Positions 16,345-26,492 of a stretch of 64,000 nucleotides of DNA are shown here, in pieces. The DNA is taken from assembly GCF_014695385.1 (NCBI RefSeq), contig NZ_JACJOD010000022.1, positions 248,001-312,000 of the forward strand, read 5' to 3'. The stretch is from Trichocoleus sp. FACHB-46. GTDB taxonomy: Bacteria; Cyanobacteriota; Cyanobacteriia; FACHB-46. The notes beneath the pieces were generated by a model. That model did not search any database. It was not told the origin of the DNA and was given only the letters and a program-made list of their open reading frames with translations. The stretch's first letter is position 1, and each line of letters begins with the position of its first letter. The position numbers were made by a program, and so were the translations under genes.

Positions 16345-18528
16345 ATGCCTGCATCCTACCGCTTCCAATCGGCTGCTCTCCTAGGACTTTGGGTTGGCCT
16401 CACAGAAATTGCGATCGCGCCCAGCGTCACAGCTGCTCCCAGCTCTGAGACTAATCCCTCACCTGCGCCACATTTACGGGTAGTGGTCAACAGCAATCAA
16501 GATGGGCCGATCCAGCCAGATACAGCCATAACCCTGCGAGAAGCGATCGCCCTAACGAATGGCACCCTGGAGCGCGATCGCTTGAGTACCGAAGAACAAG
16601 CTCAAGTCACAGCCCTAAGTGCCGATGCCCCTTCCCGCATCGAGTTCAGCTTACCTGCCGAGCAAACAACAATTCGTCTCACTTCAGTTCTACCACCGCT
16701 CGCTCGCCCTGGCTTAGTTATCGATGGCAGCACGCAACCCGGATATGATGCAGAAAAATCGGCTACGGCTGAAATCAGCATTCCGATCCCAGTAGTCGCT
16801 ATTACTCCCGCGGAGGGTCAGGAAGTCTTTCGGGGGCTAACTGTCGTTGCGGACAATGTGACGATTCGCGGCCTCAGCCTTTACGGATTCAACTCCCGTC
16901 GTCAAGTACCCGCCAGCACTCCGCCTGCCGATATTTTTATTGCACACCGTTTACCACCCCCAGACACCAGCCAGCAGCAACCTCCCAACGCCAACTTCCC
17001 GTTTGGTGCTGAAGACAAACCGCCGCAGAACGTCACGATTGAGAACAACTGGTTAGGCCTAACCATTAATGAACAGATGCCTACCAATCCCTCAGCGTTT
17101 GGTGTTTCTGTGTTTAACGGAGTCGGCACCGTGATTCGGCGCAACCGGATTGCCAACCATGAAGGCAGTGGCATTATTACGGCGGTGCGGGCGGAGAATA
17201 CCCAAGTTACAGAAAACATTATTGTGGGCAACGGTATTGCGGGGATGCCCGACGCGATTCGCTTGGAAGGTGTGATCGATCGCTCCCAAATTACGGCTAA
17301 CTTGATTTGCGGCAACGATGGCAGTGGCATTTACTTGTTTAAGCCTGATGGATCAGTCCAGATTCAAGCCAACCAAATTAAGCTCAATGGACGACGGTTG
17401 CGGCGAGCCGCAGTCTATTTAATGGGCAATCAGCATCAAGTGATCAAGAACCAGATTAGCTACCAAACGGGGCCTGGAGTCGTAGTCACTTCTTACCCCA
17501 AGAGCGATCGCAACTTGATTCAAGACAACGAATTTGCCGCCTTAGAAGGACTCAGCATTGATCTGAACACGCAGCAGAACGTAGGCGTGCAAGACTATCA
17601 GCGTGGTGATGGTCCCAATCCCCCCCGCAATTCGGGCAATCGCCGCTTAGATACGGGGAACTCAGCCATTAATGCCCCTCAGTGGCTCAGTTCCGAATTC
17701 GTTCTGCTCAATGATCAAGTAAATGTGGATGGCAAAGCCGATCCGGGTACTCAAGTCGAGATTTATCGAGTTGAAGCCAGGAGCCAGGAGTCAGGAGTAA
17801 AGAGCAAAGCCATTAATCTGTTTCCGGGTTATGCACCCTTAAGCAAAGCGATCGCCACCGCAACAGCCAACGAAAAAGGTCGATTTAGCGCCACCTTGAC
17901 CAACGTGCAGCCCGGCGAGCAAATTAGCGCGATCGCCACAGATAGCCGTTACGGGACCTCCGAGCCAGCCGCCAACGCCACTATCCGCACCACTCAAGGT
18001 GCTGCGGCTCCTCCCACATCACCTACGCCAGTTACAGAAGTGCCCCGTTGCACCACTCCCCCCGTGGCTCAGGTGCCACCCACACCTCCAGTAGAACCTA
18101 CACCAACTCCACCTCCCATTCGGTTGCGCGTACCTAGAAACATCCACTTTGCTCTCGACAAAGATATTGTCAGCCCAGAGAGCGCGGCAGTGCTCAATCA
18201 AATCGCTGAGGTGCTGCGAGAATATCCTTTCATCGTGGTGGATATTGAAGGCCACACTGACCCTCGGGCTAGCGATGCCTACAACTTAGATCTGGGTCGT
18301 CGTCGAGCTTTAGCAGCCAGAAATTATTTACTCCGTCGAGGCGTTGCACCAGAACGGTTGACCATTCGTTCTTTGGGCGAAACCCAACGTAAAACTACTG
18401 GTGCCAGTCGCGTAGATTACGCTCGCGATCGCCGAGCCGAATTTACCTTCCAAGACATACGCGGTGTAGACATCATCTTTGAGTCTCAAGAAGAAGACTT
18501 GCAAATTGAACCTGGGGGTAGCAGGTAA
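16345..18528 (+). CDS. Beta-helix protein with C-terminal OmpA peptidoglycan-binding domain
   Basis: The start is taken at ATG 16345 (MPASYRFQSAALLGLWVG), which opens with an export-type hydrophobic segment; an in-frame TTG at 16318 is less likely. The first half has an ITLREAIAL motif like CSLREA-type surface proteins and then parallel beta-helix repeats (VTIENNWLGL, GTVIRRNRIANHEGSGI, TQVTENIIVGNGIAG). A Thr/Pro linker leads to an OmpA-like domain: FALDKDIVSPESAAVLNQIA, VDIEGHTDPRASDAYNLDLG, RRRALAARNYL and DYARDRRAEF with the DAP-contacting Asp/Arg. It is probably an outer-membrane or periplasmic protein anchored to peptidoglycan. A heptanucleotide repeat at 17776-17810 interrupts the region before the linker. 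Confidence 0.85.
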   Translation: MPASYRFQSAALLGLWVGLTEIAIAPSVTAAPSSETNPSPAPHLRVVVNSNQDGPIQPDTAITLREAIALTNGTLERDRLSTEEQAQVTALSADAPSRIEFSLPAEQTTIRLTSVLPPLARPGLVIDGSTQPGYDAEKSATAEISIPIPVVAITPAEGQEVFRGLTVVADNVTIRGLSLYGFNSRRQVPASTPPADIFIAHRLPPPDTSQQQPPNANFPFGAEDKPPQNVTIENNWLGLTINEQMPTNPSAFGVSVFNGVGTVIRRNRIANHEGSGIITAVRAENTQVTENIIVGNGIAGMPDAIRLEGVIDRSQITANLICGNDGSGIYLFKPDGSVQIQANQIKLNGRRLRRAAVYLMGNQHQVIKNQISYQTGPGVVVTSYPKSDRNLIQDNEFAALEGLSIDLNTQQNVGVQDYQRGDGPNPPRNSGNRRLDTGNSAINAPQWLSSEFVLLNDQVNVDGKADPGTQVEIYRVEARSQESGVKSKAINLFPGYAPLSKAIATATANEKGRFSATLTNVQPGEQISAIATDSRYGTSEPAANATIRTTQGAAAPPTSPTPVTEVPRCTTPPVAQVPPTPPVEPTPTPPPIRLRVPRNIHFALDKDIVSPESAAVLNQIAEVLREYPFIVVDIEGHTDPRASDAYNLDLGRRRALAARNYLLRRGVAPERLTIRSLGETQRKTTGASRVDYARDRRAEFTFQDIRGVDIIFESQEEDLQIEPGGSR
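17776..17810. repeat. In-frame heptanucleotide tandem repeat inside the beta-helix/OmpA gene
   Basis: Five 7-bp units run in tandem: GCCAGGA, GCCAGGA, GTCAGGA, GTAAAGA, GCAAAGC. They encode ARSQESGVKSKA within an otherwise ordinary region. Short tandem heptad repeats (STRR) are known dispersed elements in cyanobacterial genomes; being inside a gene is less usual. Confidence 0.75.
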
Positions 18529-18735
18529 GTTACATCCGTAAATTCCGTCAAATCACCAGGCCCTTTAAAGCAACTGGCTGGGTGGAGATCCGTGTGAACG
18601 CCAGTTAATTCTCCATGCGTTCCAGGCAAAGTGAGGGCTATGCGATTTACTAGCTTTATTGCTAGGAGCAATCGTGTTTTTGGTGTGAAATAGGGTGTCC
18701 TCGCTCAGTCCTTTATCGAATTGAACGAACCACGC

Positions 18736-19389
18736 ATGACGATCCCATCCTCAAACTGCCGTCCCCTGCAATTGCTACTAACTGCATCATTAACGATAGG
18801 TAGCTTAGCAGCCGGATTGCTAGATCCAGCGATCGCAACTCCCCAAAATTACCGGATTCAAGTTACTACCAATTCAGCCACTGGCTCCATCAAACTGATT
18901 CAAGTACCAGTGCCAAGTTATCCTGTCGCGGCCTCTAGACCATCCAGTTCGAAGCCCAATTTTGCTTGGCCCACAGATTCCTCCCTCCAAGCAGGTTATA
19001 TTTGGCCCGTCAAAGGCGTCGTCACCTCTAGATTTGGTCCACGTTGGGGTCGCATGCACAATGGCATCGATATTGCTGGCCCTGTTGGTGCGCCGATTCA
19101 AGCAGCAGCAGATGGAATTGTGATCAGTGCTGGCTGGAACCAGGGTGGGTACGGCAACTTAGTCAAAATCCAACACCTGAATGGCAGCGTCACCTTTTAC
19201 GCTCATAATCAGAGAATTTTGGTGCAGCAAGGCCAGCAGGTGCGGCAAGGCCAAATCATCGCTGAGCTAGGCAGTACAGGTAATAGTACTGGCCCTCATT
19301 GCCACTTCGAAATTCGCCCCCAAGGACAAAGCGCTGTTAATCCGATCGCCTATCTTCCCAGTACGGTGGCTCAGCAATTCACTCACTAA
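18736..19389 (+). CDS. M23 family metallopeptidase (LytM/peptidoglycan endopeptidase)
   Basis: The protein has a signal peptide (LLLTASLTIGSLAAGLLDPAIA) and a C-terminal LytM domain. Zinc ligands are visible in MHNGIDIAGP (HxxxD) and GPHCHFEIR (HxH), with the fold marked by WPVKGVVTSRFGPRWGR and GYGNLVKIQHLNG. These enzymes cut peptide cross-links of peptidoglycan in the periplasm; all metal ligands are kept, so it should be active. ATG 18736 is preferred over an in-frame TTG at 18721. It follows the OmpA-domain gene by about 200 bp on the same strand, consistent with an envelope-maintenance pair, but they probably have separate promoters. Confidence 0.9.
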   Translation: MTIPSSNCRPLQLLLTASLTIGSLAAGLLDPAIATPQNYRIQVTTNSATGSIKLIQVPVPSYPVAASRPSSSKPNFAWPTDSSLQAGYIWPVKGVVTSRFGPRWGRMHNGIDIAGPVGAPIQAAADGIVISAGWNQGGYGNLVKIQHLNGSVTFYAHNQRILVQQGQQVRQGQIIAELGSTGNSTGPHCHFEIRPQGQSAVNPIAYLPSTVAQQFTH

Positions 19390-19497
19390 TTCTCTCTAGA
19401 AAAACTAGTGCTGCACCAAATCAGATTTGCGATTTTATATTGGGCAGTTCACTCGACCAAGCAAAATTAACTTGAGGCAACGCTAGGGGCTAAATGT

Positions 19498-19526
19498 AAG
19501 GTATAGACTAGAACTCTAGATACTAC
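19498..19526. promoter_or_regulatory. Candidate operator: imperfect palindrome before HxlR gene
   Basis: GTAT and ATAC flank CTAGA and CTAG halves in the 40 bp before the regulator ATG. HxlR regulators commonly bind partial palindromes with GTAC/GTAT ends next to their own gene. Autoregulation is an inference from position and symmetry only. Confidence 0.3.
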
Positions 19527-19539
19527 CCCAAAAGATACT

Positions 19540-19887
19540 ATGGAGCCACAAGTTGAGAGCCGCGATCGCGTCACCTGTGCTGTAGAAACGACACTAGGCG
19601 TGATTGGTGGGCGTTGGAAGGTTTTGATTATTCGCGAATTATTTCCTGGAGTAAAACGCTTTGGAGAGTTACACCGAGCGTTGAATGGCATCACCCAAAA
19701 AATGCTGACGCAACAACTGCGAGAAATGGAACAAGACGGTTTAGTGCATCGCCAGGTTTACCTGCAAGTCCCACCCAAAGTGGAATACTCCCTGACTCCC
19801 CTTGGCGCAACCCTCAAGCCAATCTTGAACTCCATGCACGAATGGGGAACTAAGTTTTTGGAGAGCCAGGAGTTAGACCAGATTTGA
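19540..19887 (+). CDS. HxlR family transcriptional regulator
   Basis: The 115-residue winged-helix protein has the HxlR hallmark order: CAVETTLGVIGGRWKVLIIRELF, GVKRFGELHRALNGITQKMLTQQLREME, DGLVHRQVYLQVPPKVEYSLTPLG. The CxxE... Cys near residue 11 matches the redox- or electrophile-sensing Cys found in many members (HypR, QorR type). It would bind DNA as a dimer and often controls an adjacent oxidoreductase, but no such gene is next to it here: upstream is the M23 peptidase and downstream the convergent prk. The coding sequence ends inside AGCCAGGAGTTAGA, a heptad-type repeat remnant also seen at 55272. Confidence 0.92.
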   Translation: MEPQVESRDRVTCAVETTLGVIGGRWKVLIIRELFPGVKRFGELHRALNGITQKMLTQQLREMEQDGLVHRQVYLQVPPKVEYSLTPLGATLKPILNSMHEWGTKFLESQELDQI

Positions 19888-19925
19888 CCTCAGCCAGCGA
19901 TCGCCATATTGCCATCAACGCCATA

Positions 19926-19953
19926 GAAAAAGCGCGAGACCTCAGCCTCGCGC
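19926..19953 (-). terminator. Intrinsic terminator of prk
   Basis: On the minus strand GCGCGAG pairs with CTCGCGC across an eight-base loop and is followed at once by TTTTT. It lies about 35 bp past the prk stop codon. Confidence 0.8.
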
Positions 19954-19988
19954 CCTAGTAATACAGCCTGTGATGGAAACAAAAAGCT

Positions 19989-20999
19989 TTAGACGTTAGC
20001 TGCTACTTTGGTCTTCGCTTCTTTAGACGTCAAACGCTCGTAAGTTGCCCGCATCTTCAGACCCGTCAGCACTTGGAATAAACCAGTACCGTTGTTCGAA
20101 CCGGGATACTCACGGTGTTGCAGCAACAGATGAGTCACTTCACCTTCGTACTTAGCCGAAGTCTTGCTGAGGTGCTTCTCAATGTAGATTACTTCCTCTA
20201 GCTCGTCGAACTGACCATCCACTTCCAGCACGGAAACGCTGTGATCGTAGTAGGTATCAGGACCGTAGAACATCTTGATACCGGGATACGAGCAAGTAAG
20301 CTTACGACCACAAGGAGTCCAGTCGATAGTAGAGCCTTCATCAAACAGATAAGCAGGCTCGAATCCTTCAACCCCATCTTTCTGCACCATGCGAACGCGC
20401 AGAACTTTGCGCTCCGTTTCACCTTTGATCAGGTTAGTGGGTAGTACCTGAATCACTACATCAGCGTGGCCTTTTTGCGGATCGATATAAGCTTCGAAGT
20501 CAGGGCGACGAGCATTGATGGCTGCCATGACATCGTCATAGGTGTGACCACGCTCGGCCATATCTCGCTGAATCTTCCAAGCGATCTTCACTTCGTCACT
20601 GATGTCGAGGTAAACGCTGAAGTCAAGCAGCGATCGCACCCGCTCATCATGCAGAGGATGCAAACCTTCAATCACGATGATGTGATTAGGATCAATCCGT
20701 TCTGGAGGATCGAGTTCGCCCGTTTCGTGGTTGTAGATAGGCTTATCAATAGACTGGCCGTTCTTCAGAGCTTTGACCTGCTCGTACATCAAGTCAAAGT
20801 TGTTAGCACGGGGATCAAGGGCGGTAATCCCGGTCTCCTTACGTTGCTTCCGGTCCAGACTGTGGTAGTCGTCGAGGCAGATTACGGTAACAAAATCTTC
20901 CCCAAACAAATCTGTCAATCGGCGCAAAAATGTAGATTTACCGCATCCGGAGTCTCCGGCAACGCCAATTAAAACCACGCGGTCTGGCTTACTGGTCAT
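19989..20999 (-). CDS. prk: Phosphoribulokinase
   Basis: The 336-residue protein carries the P-loop GVAGDSGCGKSTFLRRL and ICLDDYHSLDRKQRKETG, giving the two N-terminal Cys residues that form the regulatory disulfide in oxygenic phototrophs. IVIEGLHPLHDERVRSL and TCSYPGIKMFYGPDTYYDHSV are further family motifs. It phosphorylates ribulose 5-phosphate with ATP to make RuBP in the Calvin cycle and is silenced in the dark by the CP12-GAPDH complex. It is a single-gene unit, with a clear terminator after it and a 570-bp spacer before the divergent petH. Confidence 0.98.
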   Translation of the reverse strand: MTSKPDRVVLIGVAGDSGCGKSTFLRRLTDLFGEDFVTVICLDDYHSLDRKQRKETGITALDPRANNFDLMYEQVKALKNGQSIDKPIYNHETGELDPPERIDPNHIIVIEGLHPLHDERVRSLLDFSVYLDISDEVKIAWKIQRDMAERGHTYDDVMAAINARRPDFEAYIDPQKGHADVVIQVLPTNLIKGETERKVLRVRMVQKDGVEGFEPAYLFDEGSTIDWTPCGRKLTCSYPGIKMFYGPDTYYDHSVSVLEVDGQFDELEEVIYIEKHLSKTSAKYEGEVTHLLLQHREYPGSNNGTGLFQVLTGLKMRATYERLTSKEAKTKVAANV

Positions 21000-22827
<1,828 letters not shown>

Positions 22828-22998
22828 GCCGCGATCGCTCCGTGAATGCTCCGCTGAGCTGAAGTCTCAGAGTGTCATCACTAGCAGTTAAACTAGCCCT
22901 AGAGTTTGGATCGATTGGGAAGCAACTTTTCTTCCTGAAGATTCAAACCCTAGGGCTTATTCGTTTGTCAGAACTTATTGGAATTTGGGATAACGGTT

Positions 22999-24324
22999 GT
23001 GACCTTCAAAGTCGGTTTGCTAGGGCTAGGAACAGTGGGCACGGGTACAGCACAGATTTTGCTCGATGCAACGCAGCGCCACCCTTTGTTAAAGGAGTTA
23101 GAAATTCATCGAGTTGGGGTGCGATCGCTCGACAAATCCCGTGAAATCGACCTGCCCGCTGACTTACTAACCACGGATCTCGAATCCATTGTGACCGATC
23201 CCAACATTGATATTGTGGTTGAAGTGATGGGAGGTTTAGAGCCTGCGCGATCGCTGATTCTTCAAGCCATTGCTCATGGTAAGCATGTGGTCACGGCCAA
23301 TAAAGCTGCGATCGCCCGGTATGGCGCTGAGATTTTCACCGCTGCCAACGAAGCAGGAGTATATGTACTGCTAGAAGCAGCGGTAGGCGGGGGAATTCCA
23401 GTAATTCAACCCCTCAAGCAGTCACTCGGGGCCAATCGTATTGATACGGTCATAGGGATTATCAACGGCACTACTAACTACATCCTGACCCGGATGCAAA
23501 ATGAAGGCGCTGACTTCGCTGAGGTGCTAGCAGATGCTCAACGATTGGGTTATGCCGAAGCCGATCCCACCGCTGATGTAGACGGCCTAGATGCAGCCGA
23601 CAAAATTGCGATTCTAGCTTCACTCGCCTTTGGCGGACGAATTAAATTAGCAGAAGTTCATTGTGAAGGCATTCGTCAGGTCAGTGCTGCTGATATTGCC
23701 TACGCGGAGCGGCTCGGTTTTGTAATTAAGCTGCTAGCGATCGCCAAACGCAACACAGTCTCTACTGAGAACGCACCGGAGCAGCTCCAAATCCGAGTAC
23801 ATCCAACTCTAGTTCCCAAGTCTCACCCTCTTGCCAGCGTCAACGATGTCTACAACGCCATCTTGGTGGAAGGTGACCCAATTGGGCAGGTGATGTTCTT
23901 TGGTCGTGGTGCAGGGGCAGGCCCAACGGCTAGTGCTGTGGTGTCAGATATACTCAACATTGCCGCTATGCTGCAAGCTAATTTAGTGCCAGTTTCCACT
24001 CAGCCCACTCAAGCTGCGCATCCCCTCCTAGCTTGCTCTCACCAGCACTACAGCGCGATCGCACCGATGACAGACCTAGTGACCCGCTTTTACGCCCGAT
24101 TTCTCACTAAGGACTACCCTGGCGTCATTGGCAAACTAGGTACCTGCTTCGGCAACCATCAAGTCAGCTTGGAATCCGTTGTTCAGATCGGCAATCAAGA
24201 TGGTTTAGCAGAAATCGTCGTCGTTACGCACGATGTCCCAGAAGGAAACTTTCGCCAAGCCCTAGAAGAAATCCGCAGCTTGTCATCAATCAGCAGTGTC
24301 TCTAGCGTGCTACGAGTGCTTTAA
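22999..24324 (+). CDS. hom: Homoserine dehydrogenase
   Basis: Starting at GTG 22999 (MTFKVGLLGLGTVGTG), the protein has the N-terminal NAD(P) Rossmann motif GLGTVGTG, the family motif NGTTNYILTRM and the catalytic-domain signature AEADPTADVDGLDAADKIAILA. A C-terminal ACT domain (about the last 80 residues, PGVIGKLGTCFGNHQVSLESVVQ) probably binds threonine for feedback control. It reduces aspartate semialdehyde to homoserine on the path to threonine and methionine. A GGGA lies nine bases before GTG; the in-frame TTG at 22978 would add seven unconserved residues. It stands about 170 bp after petH. Confidence 0.96.
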   Translation: MTFKVGLLGLGTVGTGTAQILLDATQRHPLLKELEIHRVGVRSLDKSREIDLPADLLTTDLESIVTDPNIDIVVEVMGGLEPARSLILQAIAHGKHVVTANKAAIARYGAEIFTAANEAGVYVLLEAAVGGGIPVIQPLKQSLGANRIDTVIGIINGTTNYILTRMQNEGADFAEVLADAQRLGYAEADPTADVDGLDAADKIAILASLAFGGRIKLAEVHCEGIRQVSAADIAYAERLGFVIKLLAIAKRNTVSTENAPEQLQIRVHPTLVPKSHPLASVNDVYNAILVEGDPIGQVMFFGRGAGAGPTASAVVSDILNIAAMLQANLVPVSTQPTQAAHPLLACSHQHYSAIAPMTDLVTRFYARFLTKDYPGVIGKLGTCFGNHQVSLESVVQIGNQDGLAEIVVVTHDVPEGNFRQALEEIRSLSSISSVSSVLRVL

Positions 24325-24334
24325 CTTTGCAACA

Positions 24335-24377
24335 TAAAATCCAGCTCTAAGAAAAGCCTCATTACTTAGAGCTGGAT
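24335..24377. terminator. Shared hairpin between convergent hom and repeat-protein genes
   Basis: A perfect 13-bp stem (ATCCAGCTCTAAG / CTTAGAGCTGGAT) with a 13-base loop lies 14 bp after hom. Read on the minus strand it is followed by TTTTAT, so it best fits termination of the minus-strand gene, and may also act weakly on hom. Confidence 0.7.
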
Positions 24378-24448
24378 CGATAGGATTCTAAGGTCTTGGT
24401 ATGAGCTTGAAACAGTGAAACCCTGGGGGCTTTGTCTGACTGAGAACC

Positions 24449-25069
24449 TCAGGGGGTCTGAGGTGCAGGTGAATCTGAGCTGGGGGCTGATTCAGGAGAC
24501 ATAGAACCGTCAGGACTCATGCCGGGGTCGGTCGTACTCCCAGCGTCATCGGCGGGGCTAGATGGGTCTACTTCAGGCACAGTGCCGCTGTCAGGGCTAC
24601 CAGGTGAGCTGGGTGGACCCGCAGGCCGAGTCATATCGGGCTCTTCGGTCTCGGTTGTGTCTGTTGTGTCTGTTGTGCCCGGGTCAGTCATAGTCCCAGA
24701 GTCATCAGCGGGGCTAGATGGGTCTACTTCAGGTACAGTGCCGCTGTCAGGGCTACCAGGTGAGCTGGGTGGACCCGCAGGCCGAGTCATATCGGTCTCG
24801 TCGGTCTCGGTTGTGTCTGTAGTTGTATCCGCAGGTTCAGCCGTATCCTCAGAAGGGCTGGTGGGGGCTGCGGTCGAATCTAAAGGGGTACCACCAGGAC
24901 AGCGGGAGTTTAGGGGAAAAACTTCGCACAGAATTCTGAAGCCTTCTGGAGAAAGCTTGATTTCTGCCGCAGAGGGGGCAGTTGTGCCACTCGATTGGGC
25001 AACAGCAGCACCGCTAGTGAGAGCCAGGGCTAGGGCTGTCCCAAAGAGGGTAACGTATTTAGCCTTCAC
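24449..25069 (-). CDS. Secreted low-complexity protein with 52-residue tandem repeats
   Basis: From GTG 25069 (GAGG nine bases upstream) the protein starts with a signal peptide (YVTLFGTALALALTSGAAVA). The N-terminal mature part has a short conserved-looking region with two Cys (ILCEVFPLNSRCPGGTP). The rest is acidic Pro/Ser/Thr/Asp-rich: two units with DMTRPAGPPSSPGSPDSGTV then PEVDPSSPADD, spaced 52 residues apart, with Thr/Glu-rich spacers and a Pro/Ser tail. No family is recognised; the composition suggests an extended, possibly glycosylated, surface or periplasmic spacer. The DNA of the two repeat cores differs at only one base in 88, so the duplication is recent or kept uniform. Confidence 0.75.
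   Translation of the reverse strand: MKAKYVTLFGTALALALTSGAAVAQSSGTTAPSAAEIKLSPEGFRILCEVFPLNSRCPGGTPLDSTAAPTSPSEDTAEPADTTTDTTETDETDMTRPAGPPSSPGSPDSGTVPEVDPSSPADDSGTMTDPGTTDTTDTTETEEPDMTRPAGPPSSPGSPDSGTVPEVDPSSPADDAGSTTDPGMSPDGSMSPESAPSSDSPAPQTP
24552..24795. repeat. Direct repeat, two copies 156 bp apart in the low-complexity gene
   Basis: Copy one spans 24552-24639 and copy two 24708-24795; the 88-bp cores differ by one base (C/T in GGCACAG versus GGTACAG). The spacers between are similar but diverged. Confidence 0.9.
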
Positions 25070-25443
25070 AAGACTTAACCTCAACAAAGGACTTTGCCAA
25101 TTAAATCAGAAGGCAAATTTTTAGAAATCCGCCTTATAGGTAGTGTGAATATCCTCCTACGGAGGGTAGACGGTTTAACATCTTGCCCCGTGGCATCCAT
25201 CTATGGATATGCCAAACTTTGATGTCAGAGCTTCATAACCTGTTTTTAACCTTTTGGCTAGGAATCAAAAGAGGAGCGCAACTTACGCCCCTACTCTTCG
25301 TGCTGTTAGGACTCTATAGGTGTCCTAAATAATTTATCCGTTTGGGGTTTGTGAGAGGTGCGCCGCTCACAAACCATTTAGGATTGCTATATCTGATTGA
25401 GAGACACCAAGTTGTTTGGTTAGATTTCACTAATCAGCTTTCA
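25070..25443. other. Intergenic region with a palindromic element
   Basis: No gene is seen in these 374 bases. The half next to the low-complexity gene is its promoter region. The half next to gatC contains the nested inverted repeat described separately at 25323-25383. Confidence 0.6.
25323..25383. repeat. Nested palindromic element (MITE-like)
   Basis: The outer arms TCCTAAAT (25323-25330) and ATTTAGGA (25376-25383) enclose a perfect 10-bp hairpin GGTTTGTGAG / CTCACAAACC (25346-25355 and 25366-25375). The following GGATTGCTATA resembles ends I recall from dispersed cyanobacterial repeats. No transposase gene is associated. Confidence 0.65.
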
Positions 25444-25734
25444 CTAATCAGCGTTGATGATTTTAGGCACTCTAAAAAAGTCAGCATCCCGCTCAGGTGC
25501 GCCTTCAAGAATCGTTTCGCGATCGCTATATGGCTGCAACTGGTCTACTCGCGTCACATTAGTCAAATCAATCGCCCGTGTGGTTGGTTCTACATTGCTT
25601 GTGTTCAACTCACTGAGCTGCTCAAAGTAGTCCAAAATGCTGCTTAGTTGAGTCGCAAACTTCTCTTCCTCTTCGATCGCCAATTCTAAACGAGCGAGAT
25701 GAGCAACTTTATGAACTTGATCGCGATCCAGCAT
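25444..25734 (-). CDS. gatC: Asp-tRNA(Asn)/Glu-tRNA(Gln) amidotransferase subunit C
   Basis: The 96-residue protein starts [24 protein letters not shown] and continues [29 protein letters not shown], the GatC pattern. It ends with [10 protein letters not shown], matching the usual tail that wraps round GatA. With GatA and GatB it converts Glu-tRNA(Gln) to Gln-tRNA(Gln). ATG 25734 is preferred to an in-frame TTG at 25749. It is not near gatA or gatB here, which is common in cyanobacteria. The upstream gene is ycf3 on the same strand, about 80 bp away. Confidence 0.95.
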   Translation of the reverse strand: MLDRDQVHKVAHLARLELAIEEEEKFATQLSSILDYFEQLSELNTSNVEPTTRAIDLTNVTRVDQLQPYSDRETILEGAPERDADFFRVPKIINAD

Positions 25735-25829
25735 AGGTAAGTAGCTCAAAAGTAAAGGTCAAAAAAATTACAGCTAATCATGGAAAAAGATTAGCTGCTG
25801 TAGGTCAACTCAATAGAAGGAGCAAGCGA

Positions 25830-26351
25830 CTAAAAATACACATCCATCTGCGAACGGCCTGTGGTTTTGAGCCAGTTCTGCGCCTCAATATAGTTGTTAG
25901 GAGCCATCCGAATGGCAGTTTTCCAATATTGAGCTGCTTGATCAAACAAGGCTTCGGCTGCCTCATCGTTGCCCGCTTCTTTTTCCTGTTCGCCTCGGTA
26001 GTGGTAAATTACTGCTACGTTGTTGAGGGCCTGAGGTAAGCGAGGGTTCAGCTCGATCGCTTCTAGATAGTTCTTTAGGGCTTCTTCGTGTTCACCATTG
26101 TTGGTGCGAATTAAGCCAATGTTGTAAAGAACGTAACTGCGATCGTAGGGATCGTCTTCCAGCTTCAAGGCTTCGAAATAGTTGTCGAGAGCTTCCGCAT
26201 ACTCTCCATCAGCCTGAGCAGACATGCCATCTCGGTAATAGGCAAACGCTTCTTTTTCCTTCTTGGTGGCTGGCAGAACTTTGAGAATCATGTCTGCCAT
26301 GACTGTGAAGCTTTTATCGATGAAGTTGTCGTTTCGTTGAAATCTTGGCAT
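25830..26351 (-). CDS. ycf3: Photosystem I assembly protein Ycf3
   Basis: The 173-residue protein has the family start [20 protein letters not shown] and three TPR units ([72 protein letters not shown]...[10 protein letters not shown]). It ends [14 protein letters not shown], as in chloroplast Ycf3. It is a thylakoid-associated chaperone that brings PsaA/PsaB subunits together. Length equals the family norm (about 170). It precedes gatC on the same strand. Confidence 0.98.
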   Translation of the reverse strand: MPRFQRNDNFIDKSFTVMADMILKVLPATKKEKEAFAYYRDGMSAQADGEYAEALDNYFEALKLEDDPYDRSYVLYNIGLIRTNNGEHEEALKNYLEAIELNPRLPQALNNVAVIYHYRGEQEKEAGNDEAAEALFDQAAQYWKTAIRMAPNNYIEAQNWLKTTGRSQMDVYF

Positions 26352-26492
26352 AGTCGCCTCTGCGAATGGGGGCCAGTGGCTCAGATAACCGCTTGGCTAG
26401 GTCACTTGCTAAACGCTTATTCCACTAATTTAGCGTCGATTGGTCACTTCCTGAGGAGCAATCCCGCTTGTAACAGTTCTTAGTGAGTTTAA

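Noticed and set aside
24519-25124. Plus-strand Val/Ser/Gly-rich frame of 201 codons
   Set aside because: It is antisense to the secreted repeat protein, which has a signal peptide and ribosome site.
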